Assembly: GCF_008693065.1 (NCBI RefSeq)
Contig: NZ_VXKH01000015.1
Span: 1 to 36,561, forward strand
Origin: Corynebacterium tuscaniense
Lineage (GTDB): Bacteria; Actinomycetota; Actinomycetes; Mycobacteriales; Mycobacteriaceae
DNA length: 36,561 bases
Reading direction: 5' to 3'
The position numbers were made by a program, and so were the translations under genes. The notes beneath the pieces are model-generated. The model saw only the letters and a list, made by a program, of their open reading frames with translations. It was not told the origin of the DNA and did no database searches. The number at the start of each line of letters is the position of its first letter. Position 1 is the first letter of the stretch. This document shows positions 1 to 8,185 of this stretch, piece by piece.

Positions 1-1277
1 CTGGCGTGGATGCCACCCCGGCACCGGCACCAGCTGCGCCGGCCACTCCGTCGGTGGATGCCGCTGAAGCTGCGAAATTTGGTCACGTGGACGAAGAAGG
101 CACCGTGTACGTCACCCGCGGTGGTGTGGAGCGCGCCGTGGGCTCATGGCAGGCCGGTACCCCGAAAGAAGGCCTCGAGCACTACGCACAACGCTTCGTC
201 GACTTGTCTACTGAAGTTGCGCTGCTGGACAGTCGTCTGGCCACCCGGCCCGAGGACGCGTCGTCCGTGCGCACCCATGCCCAGCAGCTCATTGATTCCC
301 TGGATGAGCAAGCTGTTGTCGGCGACCTGGATGCCCTGGAAATCCAACTCAAGGACGTGTTAGAGCACGCTGACGTTGCTAGCCAAAAGGCGAAGGAGGC
401 GAAGGAAACCCGTCGCGCCGAAGCGATCTCCCGCAAAGAGGCCCTTGCTGCTGAGGCTGAGGACTTGGCTGCGAACTCCACCGAGTGGAAGGCCGCGGGT
501 GACCGCATCCGGGCCATCCTTGATGAGTGGAAGACCATCCGCGGCATCGACCGCAAAACCGATGATGTCCTGTGGAAGCGCTACTCTAAGGCACGCGATT
601 CTTTCAATCGTCGCCGCGGTGCCCACTTTGCTGAACTTGACCGTGGCCGTGCTGCTGCCAAGGCCGCCAAGGAAGACATCATTGAGCGCGCCGAGAAGAT
701 CAAGGACTCCACCGATTGGGGTGACACCGCCCGCGCGTTCCGCGATCTCATGACAGAGTGGAAGGCCGCCGGCCGCGCCCCGCGCGATGTGGACGACAAG
801 CTGTGGAAGCGCTTCCGCGCTGCCCAGGATCATTTCTTCGCCGCGCGCAACGCTGTCAACGAAGAACGCGACCGTGAGTTCGAAGCCAACGCCAAGGCCA
901 AGGACGCACTCATCGCTGAGTACGGCCCGCTCATTGATCCGGAGAAGGGCCTCGGCACTGCCCGGGCGAAGCTGCGCGAACTGCAGGACAAGTGGGATGA
1001 GATCGGCTACGTCCCGCGTAACAAGGTCCGTGAGTACGAGAATAAAATCGGAGATATCGAACAGCGCGTCGCCGCCGCCGAGGAGAAACAGTGGCGCAAA
1101 TCCAACCCGGTCCAACAGGACAAAGCCAACCAGTTCCAGGTCAAGGCCGATGATTTCCGCGCCAAGGCGGAGGCCGCTGAAGCCAAAGGCGATGCGAAGA
1201 CAGCCGCTGAGCTGCGCGCCCAGGCTGAGCAATGGCAGGAATTCGCTGACGTTGCTGCTAAGGCCATTGATAGCTAA
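1..1277 (+). CDS. DUF349 domain-containing protein (5' end outside window)
   Basis: The reading frame is open from the left edge to a TAA stop. A GTG at 6 could start it, but the frame is also open upstream and only 5 bases are visible, so the gene probably begins outside the window. The visible N-terminus is Ala/Pro-rich and low in complexity. The rest is charged, largely helical sequence with at least three DUF349-type repeats, recognisable by recurring Trp-Lys and Leu-Trp-Lys-Arg-Phe/Tyr patterns (for example TEWKAAGDRI, DVLWKRYSKA, DDKLWKRFRA). The family is actinobacterial and of unknown biochemical function. A DUF349 gene lies close to recA-recX-miaB in mycobacteria too, so the position is conserved. 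The GNAT gene starts 2 nt after its stop, suggesting co-transcription. Family assignment is firm; the role is unknown. Confidence 0.85.
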   Translation, partial: GVDATPAPAPAAPATPSVDAAEAAKFGHVDEEGTVYVTRGGVERAVGSWQAGTPKEGLEHYAQRFVDLSTEVALLDSRLATRPEDASSVRTHAQQLIDSLDEQAVVGDLDALEIQLKDVLEHADVASQKAKEAKETRRAEAISRKEALAAEAEDLAANSTEWKAAGDRIRAILDEWKTIRGIDRKTDDVLWKRYSKARDSFNRRRGAHFAELDRGRAAAKAAKEDIIERAEKIKDSTDWGDTARAFRDLMTEWKAAGRAPRDVDDKLWKRFRAAQDHFFAARNAVNEERDREFEANAKAKDALIAEYGPLIDPEKGLGTARAKLRELQDKWDEIGYVPRNKVREYENKIGDIEQRVAAAEEKQWRKSNPVQQDKANQFQVKADDFRAKAEAAEAKGDAKTAAELRAQAEQWQEFADVAAKAIDS

Positions 1278-1279
1278 CC

Positions 1280-2329
1280 TTGCACGCTCTTCTGTTCAAT
1301 CCGCGTAGCGCCGACGCCGACGAGGTTGTCGGCGCCTATGCGTTCTCCGCCACCCTGGCCATCCAAGACATCACCGGGGATCCACACTCCGGCGTCACTG
1401 CTTCCCACCTGCTCAAACGGCTCGAAGGTTCCACCGAATCGCAGGCATTCCTGTTCGCGCTCACTGACGTTCAGGCACCGCGCCCACTCGGCGCGCACGG
1501 CTACCCGGAACTCAAAGCCACCGACCTTGCAGACATCTCCGCCTGGGTGTTCATCTCCATGCCGCTCCTTGAAGACACCGGCATTATCGAAGCCACCATC
1601 ACGATCGACGCAGCCATCGCACCGCTGCCCGGCGAACCAGTTCCGCATGAGCCGTGGGAAAACGCTTTATCGCTTATCGACGCCCTCTCCACCACCTCCT
1701 GCCGTCCCACCCGCCACCTCTGGGACACCCACGCCCCCAGTGAGGACTCCCCTGCCGCGTCGCTCCTCATGGAGGCTGGCTATTCACGCGCGTACAAGGA
1801 AACTCAAGCGACTTTTGCTCTTGATGGCCTTCCCCCGCTCGAGTCCCCCAGTTGCACCATCGTGCACAACATGGACTTCTCCCCTGCAGATCTCTCCGGT
1901 TTCCAATCCCTGATCACCGCTGCTTCCCGCGACTACCCGCGTGGTTCACTCCAGCTCGACACCATCAACTGGACCGAAGAACGTATCCGCGATGCCAGCG
2001 CCCGTCTCCGCGACCGCGGCGGCAACCAACTCACCGCGCTTCTGCGTTCCGGCGACCGTTTCATCGGCCTGGCTGAAGCCGTCCACTACGACATCGACGA
2101 TGACGCCCTCATGGAACTCGGCCTCGTCCACGTCCTGCCCGAATACCGCGACCAAGGAGCAGCGACGGAATTACTCTCCAGCGTTCTGGCCGCCGCACAC
2201 ACCGAATGGCCGAAGGTGGAAACCTGCTACGTCTCCGCCCCCGCTGACAGTGAATCCGTCGCCTGCCTGCTTCGCACCGCCAACGCGAAGATCATCTCCA
2301 ACTCCACTGCCTGGCAGCGGTCGAACTGA
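1280..2329 (+). CDS. GNAT family N-acetyltransferase
   Basis: Predicted cytosolic acetyltransferase of 349 residues. The C-terminal part (roughly residues 240-345) carries the GNAT fold signature: a strand ending in acidic residues (DALMELGLVHVLPEYRDQGA) that matches motif A, where the V..EYRDQGAA segment is the acetyl-CoA pyrophosphate-binding loop, followed by a helix and a late strand. The N-terminal half has no motif I recognise. The length would fit a two-domain GNAT, of which only the C-terminal domain may be active. The start is a TTG two bases after the stop of the DUF349 gene, with no clear ribosome binding site, so translation probably depends on coupling. A later start is possible. 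The substrate cannot be told from the sequence. Confidence 0.75.
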   Translation: MHALLFNPRSADADEVVGAYAFSATLAIQDITGDPHSGVTASHLLKRLEGSTESQAFLFALTDVQAPRPLGAHGYPELKATDLADISAWVFISMPLLEDTGIIEATITIDAAIAPLPGEPVPHEPWENALSLIDALSTTSCRPTRHLWDTHAPSEDSPAASLLMEAGYSRAYKETQATFALDGLPPLESPSCTIVHNMDFSPADLSGFQSLITAASRDYPRGSLQLDTINWTEERIRDASARLRDRGGNQLTALLRSGDRFIGLAEAVHYDIDDDALMELGLVHVLPEYRDQGAATELLSSVLAAAHTEWPKVETCYVSAPADSESVACLLRTANAKIISNSTAWQRSN

Positions 2330-2412
2330 TGCGACACCATCCCTAGGTCACTTACAGTGAGGCTGCCTCTCCAAAGTTTCATTACGGAACCTAGGCTAAG
2401 AAACAGCTCGAA

Positions 2413-2436
2413 GATAGGTTAAGGGCTTATCCTATC
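2413..2436. repeat. Near-perfect 24-bp palindrome between convergent genes
   Basis: GATAGGTTAAG at 2413-2423 and CTTATCCTATC at 2426-2436 are inverted copies with one mismatch, separated by GG. A direct copy of the core, TAGGCTAAG, sits at 2392-2400. The element lies in the 145-bp gap between the stops of the GNAT gene and the membrane-protein gene. It may be a bidirectional terminator, but neither strand has a good T-tract after it. A small hairpin (TCACT/AGTGA, 2348-2360) is also present. I see no gene in the gap. Confidence 0.4.
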
Positions 2437-2474
2437 CTCACTTTCACCCCAGTGATGCTGACAAATCTTTAGTC

Positions 2475-3104
2475 TTATTCGCCCTTGGAGTTCTGGTGGC
2501 GCTCGCGGGCCTGGGCGCGGCGATCATCAACGAGGTGTGCCGGGACTTCCGGGGTGGAATCGGCGTGGGTGTGGGCGCGGGTCGCTGCGGTCTGAACGTC
2601 GGCGACGGGATTGGCCTCAGGGTTGGCGCGGCGGAGTTCTTCATAGCGGGTTTGTTCCGGATCGCGGCGAAGCCATGCGGACGTGAGGATGGGTACAGCC
2701 ACGATCAGACACACGATGGCGAGGTACATGCCGGCACCGGTGGAACCGCCGGCCGTGCCGGTCTGACGCATCCATGTTCCCAACAGTGCCGCCGCAAGGC
2801 TTACGCAGCCGGTCATCCAAGCCACCATCGCCGGGGACGTGTGACGAAGCACCAGGGCAAGCACGCTGAACACCACCAAAGAGGCGAAGGAAACCAGCGT
2901 GAACACGCGCTCCGCCAACGCGATGTGGGCCTCGGCAGGCTCCGTGAAGGAGAGCACCTGCCAGCCCGGGATGCCGGCGGCGTACGGCAGGAACAAAGTC
3001 ACTACGTACACGCCGATGACGGCCACGAGGACCCATTTGCGCCACCCCAGGTCGAGGCGGGTGGCAAGGGGTTTTTCGGGGGTTAGGGTGGCGCCGTTAA
3101 GCAA
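2475..3104 (-). CDS. Conserved actinobacterial membrane protein (Rv2732c-like)
   Basis: A 209-residue integral membrane protein of unknown function. About four hydrophobic segments are visible: around residues 23-42 (WVLVAVIGVYVVTLFLPYA), 65-90, 95-115 and 125-145. A charged, Ala/Arg-rich cytoplasmic tail of about 60 residues follows. The start is set to a TTG at 3104, 10 nt after the miaB stop, because AAGGAG lies 6 nt upstream of it; the frame is open further upstream but there overlaps miaB. It follows miaB on the same strand, the same arrangement as Rv2733c-Rv2732c in M. tuberculosis. Co-transcription with miaB is likely. There is no catalytic motif. Confidence 0.75.
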   Translation of the reverse strand: MLNGATLTPEKPLATRLDLGWRKWVLVAVIGVYVVTLFLPYAAGIPGWQVLSFTEPAEAHIALAERVFTLVSFASLVVFSVLALVLRHTSPAMVAWMTGCVSLAAALLGTWMRQTGTAGGSTGAGMYLAIVCLIVAVPILTSAWLRRDPEQTRYEELRRANPEANPVADVQTAATRAHTHADSTPEVPAHLVDDRRAQARERHQNSKGE

Positions 3105-3114
3105 AATGAGCTCC

Positions 3115-4641
3115 TTATCCGCATGAACCGCACGCGGACGCGGCGGGTGACGGGCTGGGTGCCCCAATTTTAGGCAAGCCGAGGCCAACGCCCACCGGTG
3201 CTGTGGTGGGCACCTGGCCAGCCTCAGCATTATCACCGGCGAGCGTGCGGCGGTGCGAGTGAATGCCCGAATCCGCGATGAGGTAGTGCGGTCGGGCTTC
3301 CGTCACCGTCACGTGCACAATATCGCCAGGCCGCACCGTGCGGTCGATGTTCCCGGACACTGTGAAGTGCACGAGGCGGCCATCACGCGCACGGCCGGAC
3401 ATGCGACCGGTTTCCTTCTTGTCATTGCTCTCTTGGACCAGGAGTTCCTGATCAGTCCCGATGAGCTTGACGTTTTCTTCTTCACTGATGCGCTCCTGCA
3501 GGGCAAGCAGACGTTCGAAGCGCTCCTGCACAACCTCTTTAGGGATCTGGTCAGGCATTTCTGCCGCCGGCGTGCCCGGACGCGGTGAGTACTGGAATGT
3601 GAACGCGGAGGTAAACCGGGACTTCTCCACCACGTCAAGTGTGGCCTGGAAGTCCTCCTCCGTCTCCCCTGGGAATCCCACGATGATGTCCGTAGTGATC
3701 GAGGCATGCGGCAGTTTCTCCCGTACCTCATCCAGGATGGCCAGGAACTTCTTTGTACGATACGAACGGCGCATGTCCTTGAGCACCTTGTCCGAACCAG
3801 ACTGCAACGGCATGTGCAACTGCGGGCACACATTCGGGGTATCCACCATCGCATCAATGACATCGGAGGTGAACTCCGCCGGGTGCGGGGAGGTGAAACG
3901 AACACGCTCAAGCCCCTCAATCTCACCGCAGGCGCGCAGCAGCTTCGAGAAAGCAGAACGGTCACGGTCCAACTCCGGATCCACAAAATTCACGCCATAC
4001 GCGTTGACGTTCTGACCGAGCAGCGTCACTTCGCTTACGCCCTGATCCACGAGTGCTTTCACCTCAGCCAGAATGTCACCTGGCCTGCGGTCCTGCTCTT
4101 TACCGCGCAATGACGGCACAATGCAGAACGTGCACGTGTTATTGCAGCCAACGGACACAGACACCCAGCCTGCGTATGAGGATTCACGCTTCGCCGGCAG
4201 CACCGACGGGAAGTGTTCCAAAGCCTCAACGATCTCAACCTGAGCTTCCTCGCTCACACGCGCGCGATCCAGCAGCGCCGGCAGCGCCGCCATGTTGTGG
4301 GTGCCAAAGACGGCATCCACCCACGGCGCCTTCTTCACCACCACATCGCGATCCTTCTGCGCGAGGCAGCCACCAACGGCGATCTGCATGCCGGGGTGAT
4401 GACGCTTGACTTCGCGCAGCTGACCAAGCGTGCCGTATAGACGCTTGTCCGCGTTCTCACGCACGGCACACGTGTTGAACACGATGAGGTCAGCTTCCTC
4501 ATTTTCCTGCGCCGCCGTGTAGCCCGCTTCTTCGAGCAAGCCCGAAAGACGTTCCGAATCGTGAACGTTCATCTGGCAGCCGAAGGTGCGTACCTCATAC
4601 GTGCGGGGGTGTGTAAGGGAAGATTGAGTTGCGGTTGTCAC
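3115..4641 (-). CDS. miaB: tRNA-2-methylthio-N6-dimethylallyladenosine synthase MiaB
   Basis: Radical-SAM methylthiotransferase that adds a methylthio group to isopentenyl-adenosine at position 37 of tRNAs reading UNN codons. The 508-residue protein shows the three expected parts: an N-terminal UPF0004 domain with three cluster cysteines ([21 protein letters not shown]), a radical-SAM core with the CxxxCxxC motif ([11 protein letters not shown]), and a C-terminal TRAM domain. The tail ends in CGSCG. I prefer the GTG at 4641 because a TAGACT hexamer ends 8 nt before it, the pattern seen at many genes here, implying a leaderless message. A GTG at 4686, 12 nt after recX, is the alternative and would add 15 residues of unremarkable sequence. 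A membrane-protein gene follows. Confidence 0.93.
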   Translation of the reverse strand: MTTATQSSLTHPRTYEVRTFGCQMNVHDSERLSGLLEEAGYTAAQENEEADLIVFNTCAVRENADKRLYGTLGQLREVKRHHPGMQIAVGGCLAQKDRDVVVKKAPWVDAVFGTHNMAALPALLDRARVSEEAQVEIVEALEHFPSVLPAKRESSYAGWVSVSVGCNNTCTFCIVPSLRGKEQDRRPGDILAEVKALVDQGVSEVTLLGQNVNAYGVNFVDPELDRDRSAFSKLLRACGEIEGLERVRFTSPHPAEFTSDVIDAMVDTPNVCPQLHMPLQSGSDKVLKDMRRSYRTKKFLAILDEVREKLPHASITTDIIVGFPGETEEDFQATLDVVEKSRFTSAFTFQYSPRPGTPAAEMPDQIPKEVVQERFERLLALQERISEEENVKLIGTDQELLVQESNDKKETGRMSGRARDGRLVHFTVSGNIDRTVRPGDIVHVTVTEARPHYLIADSGIHSHRRTLAGDNAEAGQVPTTAPVGVGLGLPKIGAPSPSPAASACGSCG

Positions 4642-4649
4642 GGTGGGAC

Positions 4650-4655
4650 AGTCTA
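4650..4655 (-). promoter_or_regulatory. Putative -10 element of miaB (leaderless)
   Basis: TAGACT on the minus strand ends 8 nt before the GTG at 4641. It matches TANNNT and sits in the recX-miaB gap, so miaB may have its own promoter as well as read-through from recA-recX. Confidence 0.45.
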
Positions 4656-4698
4656 TTCCCGTGCGGTGAACTCTCCTAACTGTCACCGCGGGCCGTGT

Positions 4699-5298
4699 CT
4701 AATCCTCTTCTAACTCCGCACAGCGTTCCGCGAGGGCCTCCCGCGCGATCTCAAGCGACATACCGGAATTGAACCCTCTCCGTGCGAGCACGCCAACAAT
4801 GCGGCGCAACTCTTTATCTCGCTGCTGCCGATCCACTGGGACAGTCTTGACCTGTCGTGCTTTCTTCACTGCTAGGCCACGGGCAACCTGACGCTCATCT
4901 TCGTCTTCGATGACACTCAGTGCTTCCATACGGTCAGCCTCCCCCACACCTTTGCGTTGCAGCTCCACATCCAGCATGGCGGCGGACTTACCACGCCGCT
5001 CAAAACGTTGGCGTACCCACTCCCGCGCAAAAGCCAAGTCATCGACCAAGCCATTACGTTGGAAGGAATCCAACACTTCATCGACAAGCTCCGGCTCAAA
5101 CTCAGCTTTGACAAGCCGGTCCCATAGTTCTTGGCGGGACCGCGCCCGCGAATCCAGGAGAAGGAGGGCGCGTTCTCGGATACGGGAGAGAGCTTTCTCC
5201 CGCGTTTCGTCAATAAGTGGCTCCTGCCCGGAGTATTCCTCGAGCGCTTTTTGCAGCGCGCGGACTTTCTCCGGATCAGGCTGTTGTCTTTCCCTCAC
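4699..5298 (-). CDS. recX: Regulatory protein RecX
   Basis: RecX binds RecA and RecA-DNA filaments and modulates, usually inhibits, recombinase activity. The 199-residue product has the family's helical repeats, including the signature around SRQELWDRL, a VLDSFQRNGLVDDLAFAREW segment, and RGKSAAMLDVELQRKGV. The GTG start at 5298 follows the recA stop by only 3 nt, so the pair is an operon and recX is probably induced with recA. The length is slightly above that of typical mycobacterial RecX, owing to a charged N-terminal 35 residues. Confident assignment. Confidence 0.92.
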   Translation of the reverse strand: MRERQQPDPEKVRALQKALEEYSGQEPLIDETREKALSRIRERALLLLDSRARSRQELWDRLVKAEFEPELVDEVLDSFQRNGLVDDLAFAREWVRQRFERRGKSAAMLDVELQRKGVGEADRMEALSVIEDEDERQVARGLAVKKARQVKTVPVDRQQRDKELRRIVGVLARRGFNSGMSLEIAREALAERCAELEED

Positions 5299-5301
5299 GG
5301 A

Positions 5302-6414
5302 TTAGTCGCCGGCAGAGCCAGCAGCTTCCTCATCATCGAAGTCGATATTAGGGACCATGTCCACCGGGTCATCCGTCAATTCATCCTGTCCAGCAAACTC
5401 ACCAACACCGAGCTTTTCAAAAATCTGGCGCTCCAGGTCATTCGCCAGGTCCGGATTCTCCTTGAGGAAGGTGCGGGCCTTCTCCTTGCCCTGGCCCAAC
5501 TGGTCGCCCTGATAGGTGAACCAGGAACCAGACTTCTTGATAATCCCGTTGTCCACACCCATGTCAATGATGGATGATTCACGCGAAATGCCTTCGCCGT
5601 ACATGATGTCGAACTCGGCGATCTTGAACGGTGGCGACACCTTGTTTTTCACAACCTTTAGACGGGTGCGGTTGCCAATCGAATCCTGCCCGTCCTTCAG
5701 CGTCTGAATACGGCGCACATCGCAACGTACGGAAGCATAAAACTTCAACGCCTTACCGCCCGTAGTGGTCTCCGGGGAGCCGAACATCACGCCGATTTTC
5801 TCACGCAGCTGGTTAATAAAGATCGCGGTTGTACCGGAGTTGTACAGCGCACCTGTCATCTTGCGCAGCGCCTGGGACATGAGGCGGGCCTGCAAGCCAA
5901 CGTGACTGTCACCCATCTCGCCTTCAATTTCAGCCTTCGGTGTCAACGCCGCCACCGAGTCAATGACGATGATGTCAATCGCGCCGGAGCGCACCAACAT
6001 GTCCGCGATCTCCAGCGCTTGCTCACCGGTATCCGGCTGCGAAACCAGCAAGTTGTCGGTGTCTACCCCTAGCTTGCGGGCATAATCCGGATCGAGGGCG
6101 TGCTCAGCGTCAATGAACGCGGCAATGCCTCCGGCACGCTGCGCTTCAGCGATGGCATGCAGTGCCACCGTTGTCTTGCCCGAGGATTCGGGGCCATAAA
6201 TTTCCACGATGCGGCCACGCGGCCACCCGCCGATACCCAGTGCCACATCGATCGCAGTATTGCCGGAAGAGATGGACTGAATCGGAGGACGCTTCTCGTC
6301 CCCCAGGCGCATAATGGCGCCCTTGCCAAAATCCTTCTCAATCATCGCCATTGCGGCATCAAGCGCATTCTGGCGATTATTCGCTGCTGAGCCAGCCTTC
6401 TTCTTTGTTGCCAT
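5302..6414 (-). CDS. recA: DNA recombinase RecA
   Basis: ATP-dependent strand-exchange protein and co-protease for LexA; the centre of recombination repair and the SOS response. The 370-residue protein has Walker A GPESSGKT at residues 74-81, the Walker B-region strand [10 protein letters not shown], the L2 DNA-binding loop region [12 protein letters not shown] and FYASVR. The acidic C-terminal tail ([12 protein letters not shown]) is usual. There is no intein. The ATG start at 6414 is preceded by purine-rich GAAAGGA and AAAGAGA. The leader is long (about 190 nt to the upstream DUF3046 gene) and carries a LexA-type operator at 6572-6587. recX follows after 3 nt. Confidence 0.98.
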   Translation of the reverse strand: MATKKKAGSAANNRQNALDAAMAMIEKDFGKGAIMRLGDEKRPPIQSISSGNTAIDVALGIGGWPRGRIVEIYGPESSGKTTVALHAIAEAQRAGGIAAFIDAEHALDPDYARKLGVDTDNLLVSQPDTGEQALEIADMLVRSGAIDIIVIDSVAALTPKAEIEGEMGDSHVGLQARLMSQALRKMTGALYNSGTTAIFINQLREKIGVMFGSPETTTGGKALKFYASVRCDVRRIQTLKDGQDSIGNRTRLKVVKNKVSPPFKIAEFDIMYGEGISRESSIIDMGVDNGIIKKSGSWFTYQGDQLGQGKEKARTFLKENPDLANDLERQIFEKLGVGEFAGQDELTDDPVDMVPNIDFDDEEAAGSAGD

Positions 6415-6534
6415 GGGTGTCTCTTTGTCCTTTCGTTGTTAACAGTCTCCCCGTGTGGGGTAGATCGGTTAAATAAGTGGTGCACTTACTTAGACCGCTC
6501 TAACCCCGCATCCGGTTCCCCGTTGCTGCGAATT

Positions 6535-6540
6535 ACACTA
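6535..6540 (-). promoter_or_regulatory. Putative -10 element of recA
   Basis: TAGTGT on the minus strand, about 120 nt upstream of the recA ATG and about 30 bp downstream of the SOS box. I see no convincing -35 element, so this is tentative. Confidence 0.3.
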
Positions 6541-6571
6541 ATGCGATAGCGGACACCACCCCCGAACATAC

Positions 6572-6587
6572 ACGCACGAATGTTCGA
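6572..6587. promoter_or_regulatory. Putative LexA operator (SOS box) upstream of recA
   Basis: ACGCACGAATGTTCGA matches the actinobacterial/Bacillus-type SOS box TCGAAC-N4-GTTCGA in 10 of 12 specified bases, with one half-site (GTTCGA) perfect. It lies between the DUF3046 gene and recA, where LexA control is expected. A CGAACAT at 6563-6569 also forms a wider inverted repeat with ATGTTCG at 6580-6586 and may be a second weak half-site. Confidence 0.65.
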
Positions 6588-6605
6588 AAGAAAACTATTC
6601 CCGGT

Positions 6606-6821
6606 CTACCTCCCAGGGCGGTCGACCCCTAACCTACGATCTTCTGGCACATCAAAGGCTTCACACAAACCATCCCACACAATTCGGGGATCGACTCCGC
6701 TTTCGATCAGCTCTGCAGCCGTCTTTCCTTCCCCTGGAAAGACATGGGAGGAGACGACCCATTGGCCTTTTGCGTCACCAAACTCGTCGGCAACGCGCTG
6801 CTGAAACTCCGTCAAACGCAT
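6606..6821 (-). CDS. DUF3046 domain-containing protein
   Basis: A 71-residue cytosolic protein beginning MRLTEFQQRVADEFG, typical of the short DUF3046 family found next to recA in actinobacteria (the Rv2738c position in M. tuberculosis). Other conserved-looking segments are SHVFPGEGKTAAELIESGVDPR and VWDGLCEAFDVP. The function is unknown. The ATG at 6821 is chosen over upstream in-frame codons because it gives the family's usual start and length, and TATGGT ends 7 nt before it, suggesting a leaderless message. It is divergent from bioY, whose start is 75 bp away. The constant association with recA suggests, but does not show, a DNA-repair link. Confidence 0.85.
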   Translation of the reverse strand: MRLTEFQQRVADEFGDAKGQWVVSSHVFPGEGKTAAELIESGVDPRIVWDGLCEAFDVPEDRRLGVDRPGR

Positions 6822-6828
6822 GGCCACC

Positions 6829-6834
6829 ACCATA
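6829..6834 (-). promoter_or_regulatory. Putative -10 element of the DUF3046 gene (leaderless)
   Basis: TATGGT on the minus strand ends 7 nt before the ATG at 6821, matching the leaderless pattern seen throughout the window. Confidence 0.5.
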
Positions 6835-6857
6835 CAAGGATGGCAAAACAGGGCATA

Positions 6858-6872
6858 TTGAACGGTGTTCAA
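6858..6872. promoter_or_regulatory. Putative BioQ operator upstream of bioYMN
   Basis: TTGAAC-GGT-GTTCAA is a perfect 6-bp inverted repeat with a 3-bp spacer. It closely resembles the TGAAC-N3-GTTAC motif known for the TetR-type biotin repressor BioQ of Corynebacterium. It lies 11 bp upstream of the bioY -10 element and covers the -35 region (TTGAAC itself is -35-like, with a 19-bp spacer), so a bound repressor would block the promoter. Confidence 0.7.
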
Positions 6873-6882
6873 GTTTGTGCAC

Positions 6883-6888
6883 TAAAAT
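6883..6888 (+). promoter_or_regulatory. -10 element of bioYMN (leaderless)
   Basis: TAAAAT ends exactly 7 nt before the bioY ATG at 6896, so transcription should begin at or next to the A of the ATG. No ribosome binding site lies upstream of the ATG, which agrees. Confidence 0.65.
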
Positions 6889-6895
6889 ATCCGGC

Positions 6896-7483
6896 ATGTC
6901 TAATACTGTCTCGACGACTTCTTCACGCTCCAAGAACAATGCCGCGAAGGATCTCGCCCTGATCACCATGTTCACCGCGCTCATCTGCGTGCTCGGATTC
7001 GTGTCCATCCCTGTGGGTGCGACGGGCGTGCCTATTGTTCTGCAAAACGTGGCCACCATCCTCGCGGGCCTCGTGCTCGGTGGTCGTCGTGGCTTCCTGG
7101 CCACCGGCCTGTTCCTGCTCATCAGTCTCGCCTTTCCCGTCCTCGCCGGCGGCCGCACGCTCATCCAAGCTTTCGCGGGCCCCAGCGTCGGTTATTTGCT
7201 CGGCTACCTGCTCGGCGCCACTGCAGCTGGGTACATTGCCTACCGCGCACCGCGCGACAACAAAACCATCATGGCTGCGCTGTTCGTTTTGGGCGGTATC
7301 GTCGCGGTCTTGCTCCAGTATCTTTTCGGCGCCTTTGGCCTCATGTGGCGCGCGGACATGAACCTCGGCACCGCGGTCGCCGCCCAGAGCGCGTTTATCC
7401 TGCCCGACTTGGCCAAACTCGCAGTCATAGTGGCCATTGCACTCGCCGTTCACGCTGCGTTCCCGCAGCTCCGTCGCCGTTAA
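6896..7483 (+). CDS. bioY: Biotin ECF transporter S component BioY
   Basis: Substrate-binding membrane subunit of the energy-coupling-factor biotin importer. The 195-residue protein has about six hydrophobic helices and the BioY hallmarks VPIVLQNVATILAGLVLGGRRG and GRTLIQAFAGPSVGYLLGY, the second lining the biotin site. The ATG at 6896 is chosen because it gives a normal BioY N-terminus and lies 7 nt after a TAAAAT box; the open frame extending upstream overlaps the divergent DUF3046 gene. It is followed by bioM (10 nt later) and bioN, giving the complete biotin-specific ECF system. The promoter palindrome suggests control by biotin status through BioQ. Confidence 0.95.
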   Translation: MSNTVSTTSSRSKNNAAKDLALITMFTALICVLGFVSIPVGATGVPIVLQNVATILAGLVLGGRRGFLATGLFLLISLAFPVLAGGRTLIQAFAGPSVGYLLGYLLGATAAGYIAYRAPRDNKTIMAALFVLGGIVAVLLQYLFGAFGLMWRADMNLGTAVAAQSAFILPDLAKLAVIVAIALAVHAAFPQLRRR

Positions 7484-7492
7484 GCTGGCCCC

Positions 7493-8185
7493 GTGCCCAC
7501 CATCACGTTCGACGGCGCAGGAGTCGTCTACGAAGGAAGAACAATCCTTGAGCCGGTCACGCTGACCCTCACCGAACAGCGCATCGGCATCATCGGCTCC
7601 AATGGGTCCGGCAAATCCACGCTCGTGCGCATGATCAACGGCCTCATTGAGCCCACTCAAGGACGCGTGCTTTTCGACACCTCCCCTACCACCACCCACG
7701 GCAAACACATCCGTCGCCGGGTGGGCTTCATCTTCTCCGACGCCGAGGCCCAGATAGTCATGCCACGCGTCCGCGACGACATCGCCTTTTCTCTGCGCCG
7801 TTTCAAAATGCCCAAAGCAGAGGTGAACCGTCGGGTTGACGCGATGCTGGAGAAATTCGGGCTCACTACGCTCGCAGGTAATTCCCCGCACACCTTGTCC
7901 GGCGGTGAGAAACAGATGCTGGCCCTTGCCTCCGTGTTGGTCATTGAGCCGGAGACAATCATCGCCGATGAACCCACCACCCTGCTGGATCTGCGGAACC
8001 GAAAGCGGATCATTCGAGAGCTGGAAGGATTGGGGCAGCAGGTTATCGTCGTCACGCATGATCTTGACATGCTCCATAACTTTGACCGCGTGATCTGCAT
8101 CAACGATGGAGCCATTGCTTACGACGGCACCCCGCGCGACGCTATCGCCTTCTACACCGACCTGATGGAGCGCACCCCCTCATGA
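7493..8185 (+). CDS. bioM: Biotin ECF transporter ATPase BioM
   Basis: ABC-type ATPase that energises biotin uptake through BioN and BioY on the cytoplasmic face of the membrane. The 230-residue protein has Walker A GSNGSGKST (about residues 35-43), a Q-loop region after IRRRVGFIFSDAEAQIVMP, the ABC signature LSGGEK, Walker B IIADEPTTLLD and the switch histidine in VVTHDLDML. The start is GTG at 7493, 10 nt after the bioY stop. The gene overlaps bioN by 4 nt (ATGA), indicating translational coupling. The start rests on homology rather than a strong ribosome binding site. Confidence 0.94.
   Translation: MPTITFDGAGVVYEGRTILEPVTLTLTEQRIGIIGSNGSGKSTLVRMINGLIEPTQGRVLFDTSPTTTHGKHIRRRVGFIFSDAEAQIVMPRVRDDIAFSLRRFKMPKAEVNRRVDAMLEKFGLTTLAGNSPHTLSGGEKQMLALASVLVIEPETIIADEPTTLLDLRNRKRIIRELEGLGQQVIVVTHDLDMLHNFDRVICINDGAIAYDGTPRDAIAFYTDLMERTPS

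Noticed and set aside
2392..2436. DtxR iron box
   Set aside because: Half-site cores (TAGGTTA) resemble the iron box, but the arms are about 3 bp too far apart and the site is between two gene ends, not at a promoter.
3115..5298. Independent transcription of recX
   Set aside because: Only 3 nt separate recA and recX, and no -10 hexamer at the leaderless distance lies before the recX GTG; it is best read as part of the recA operon.
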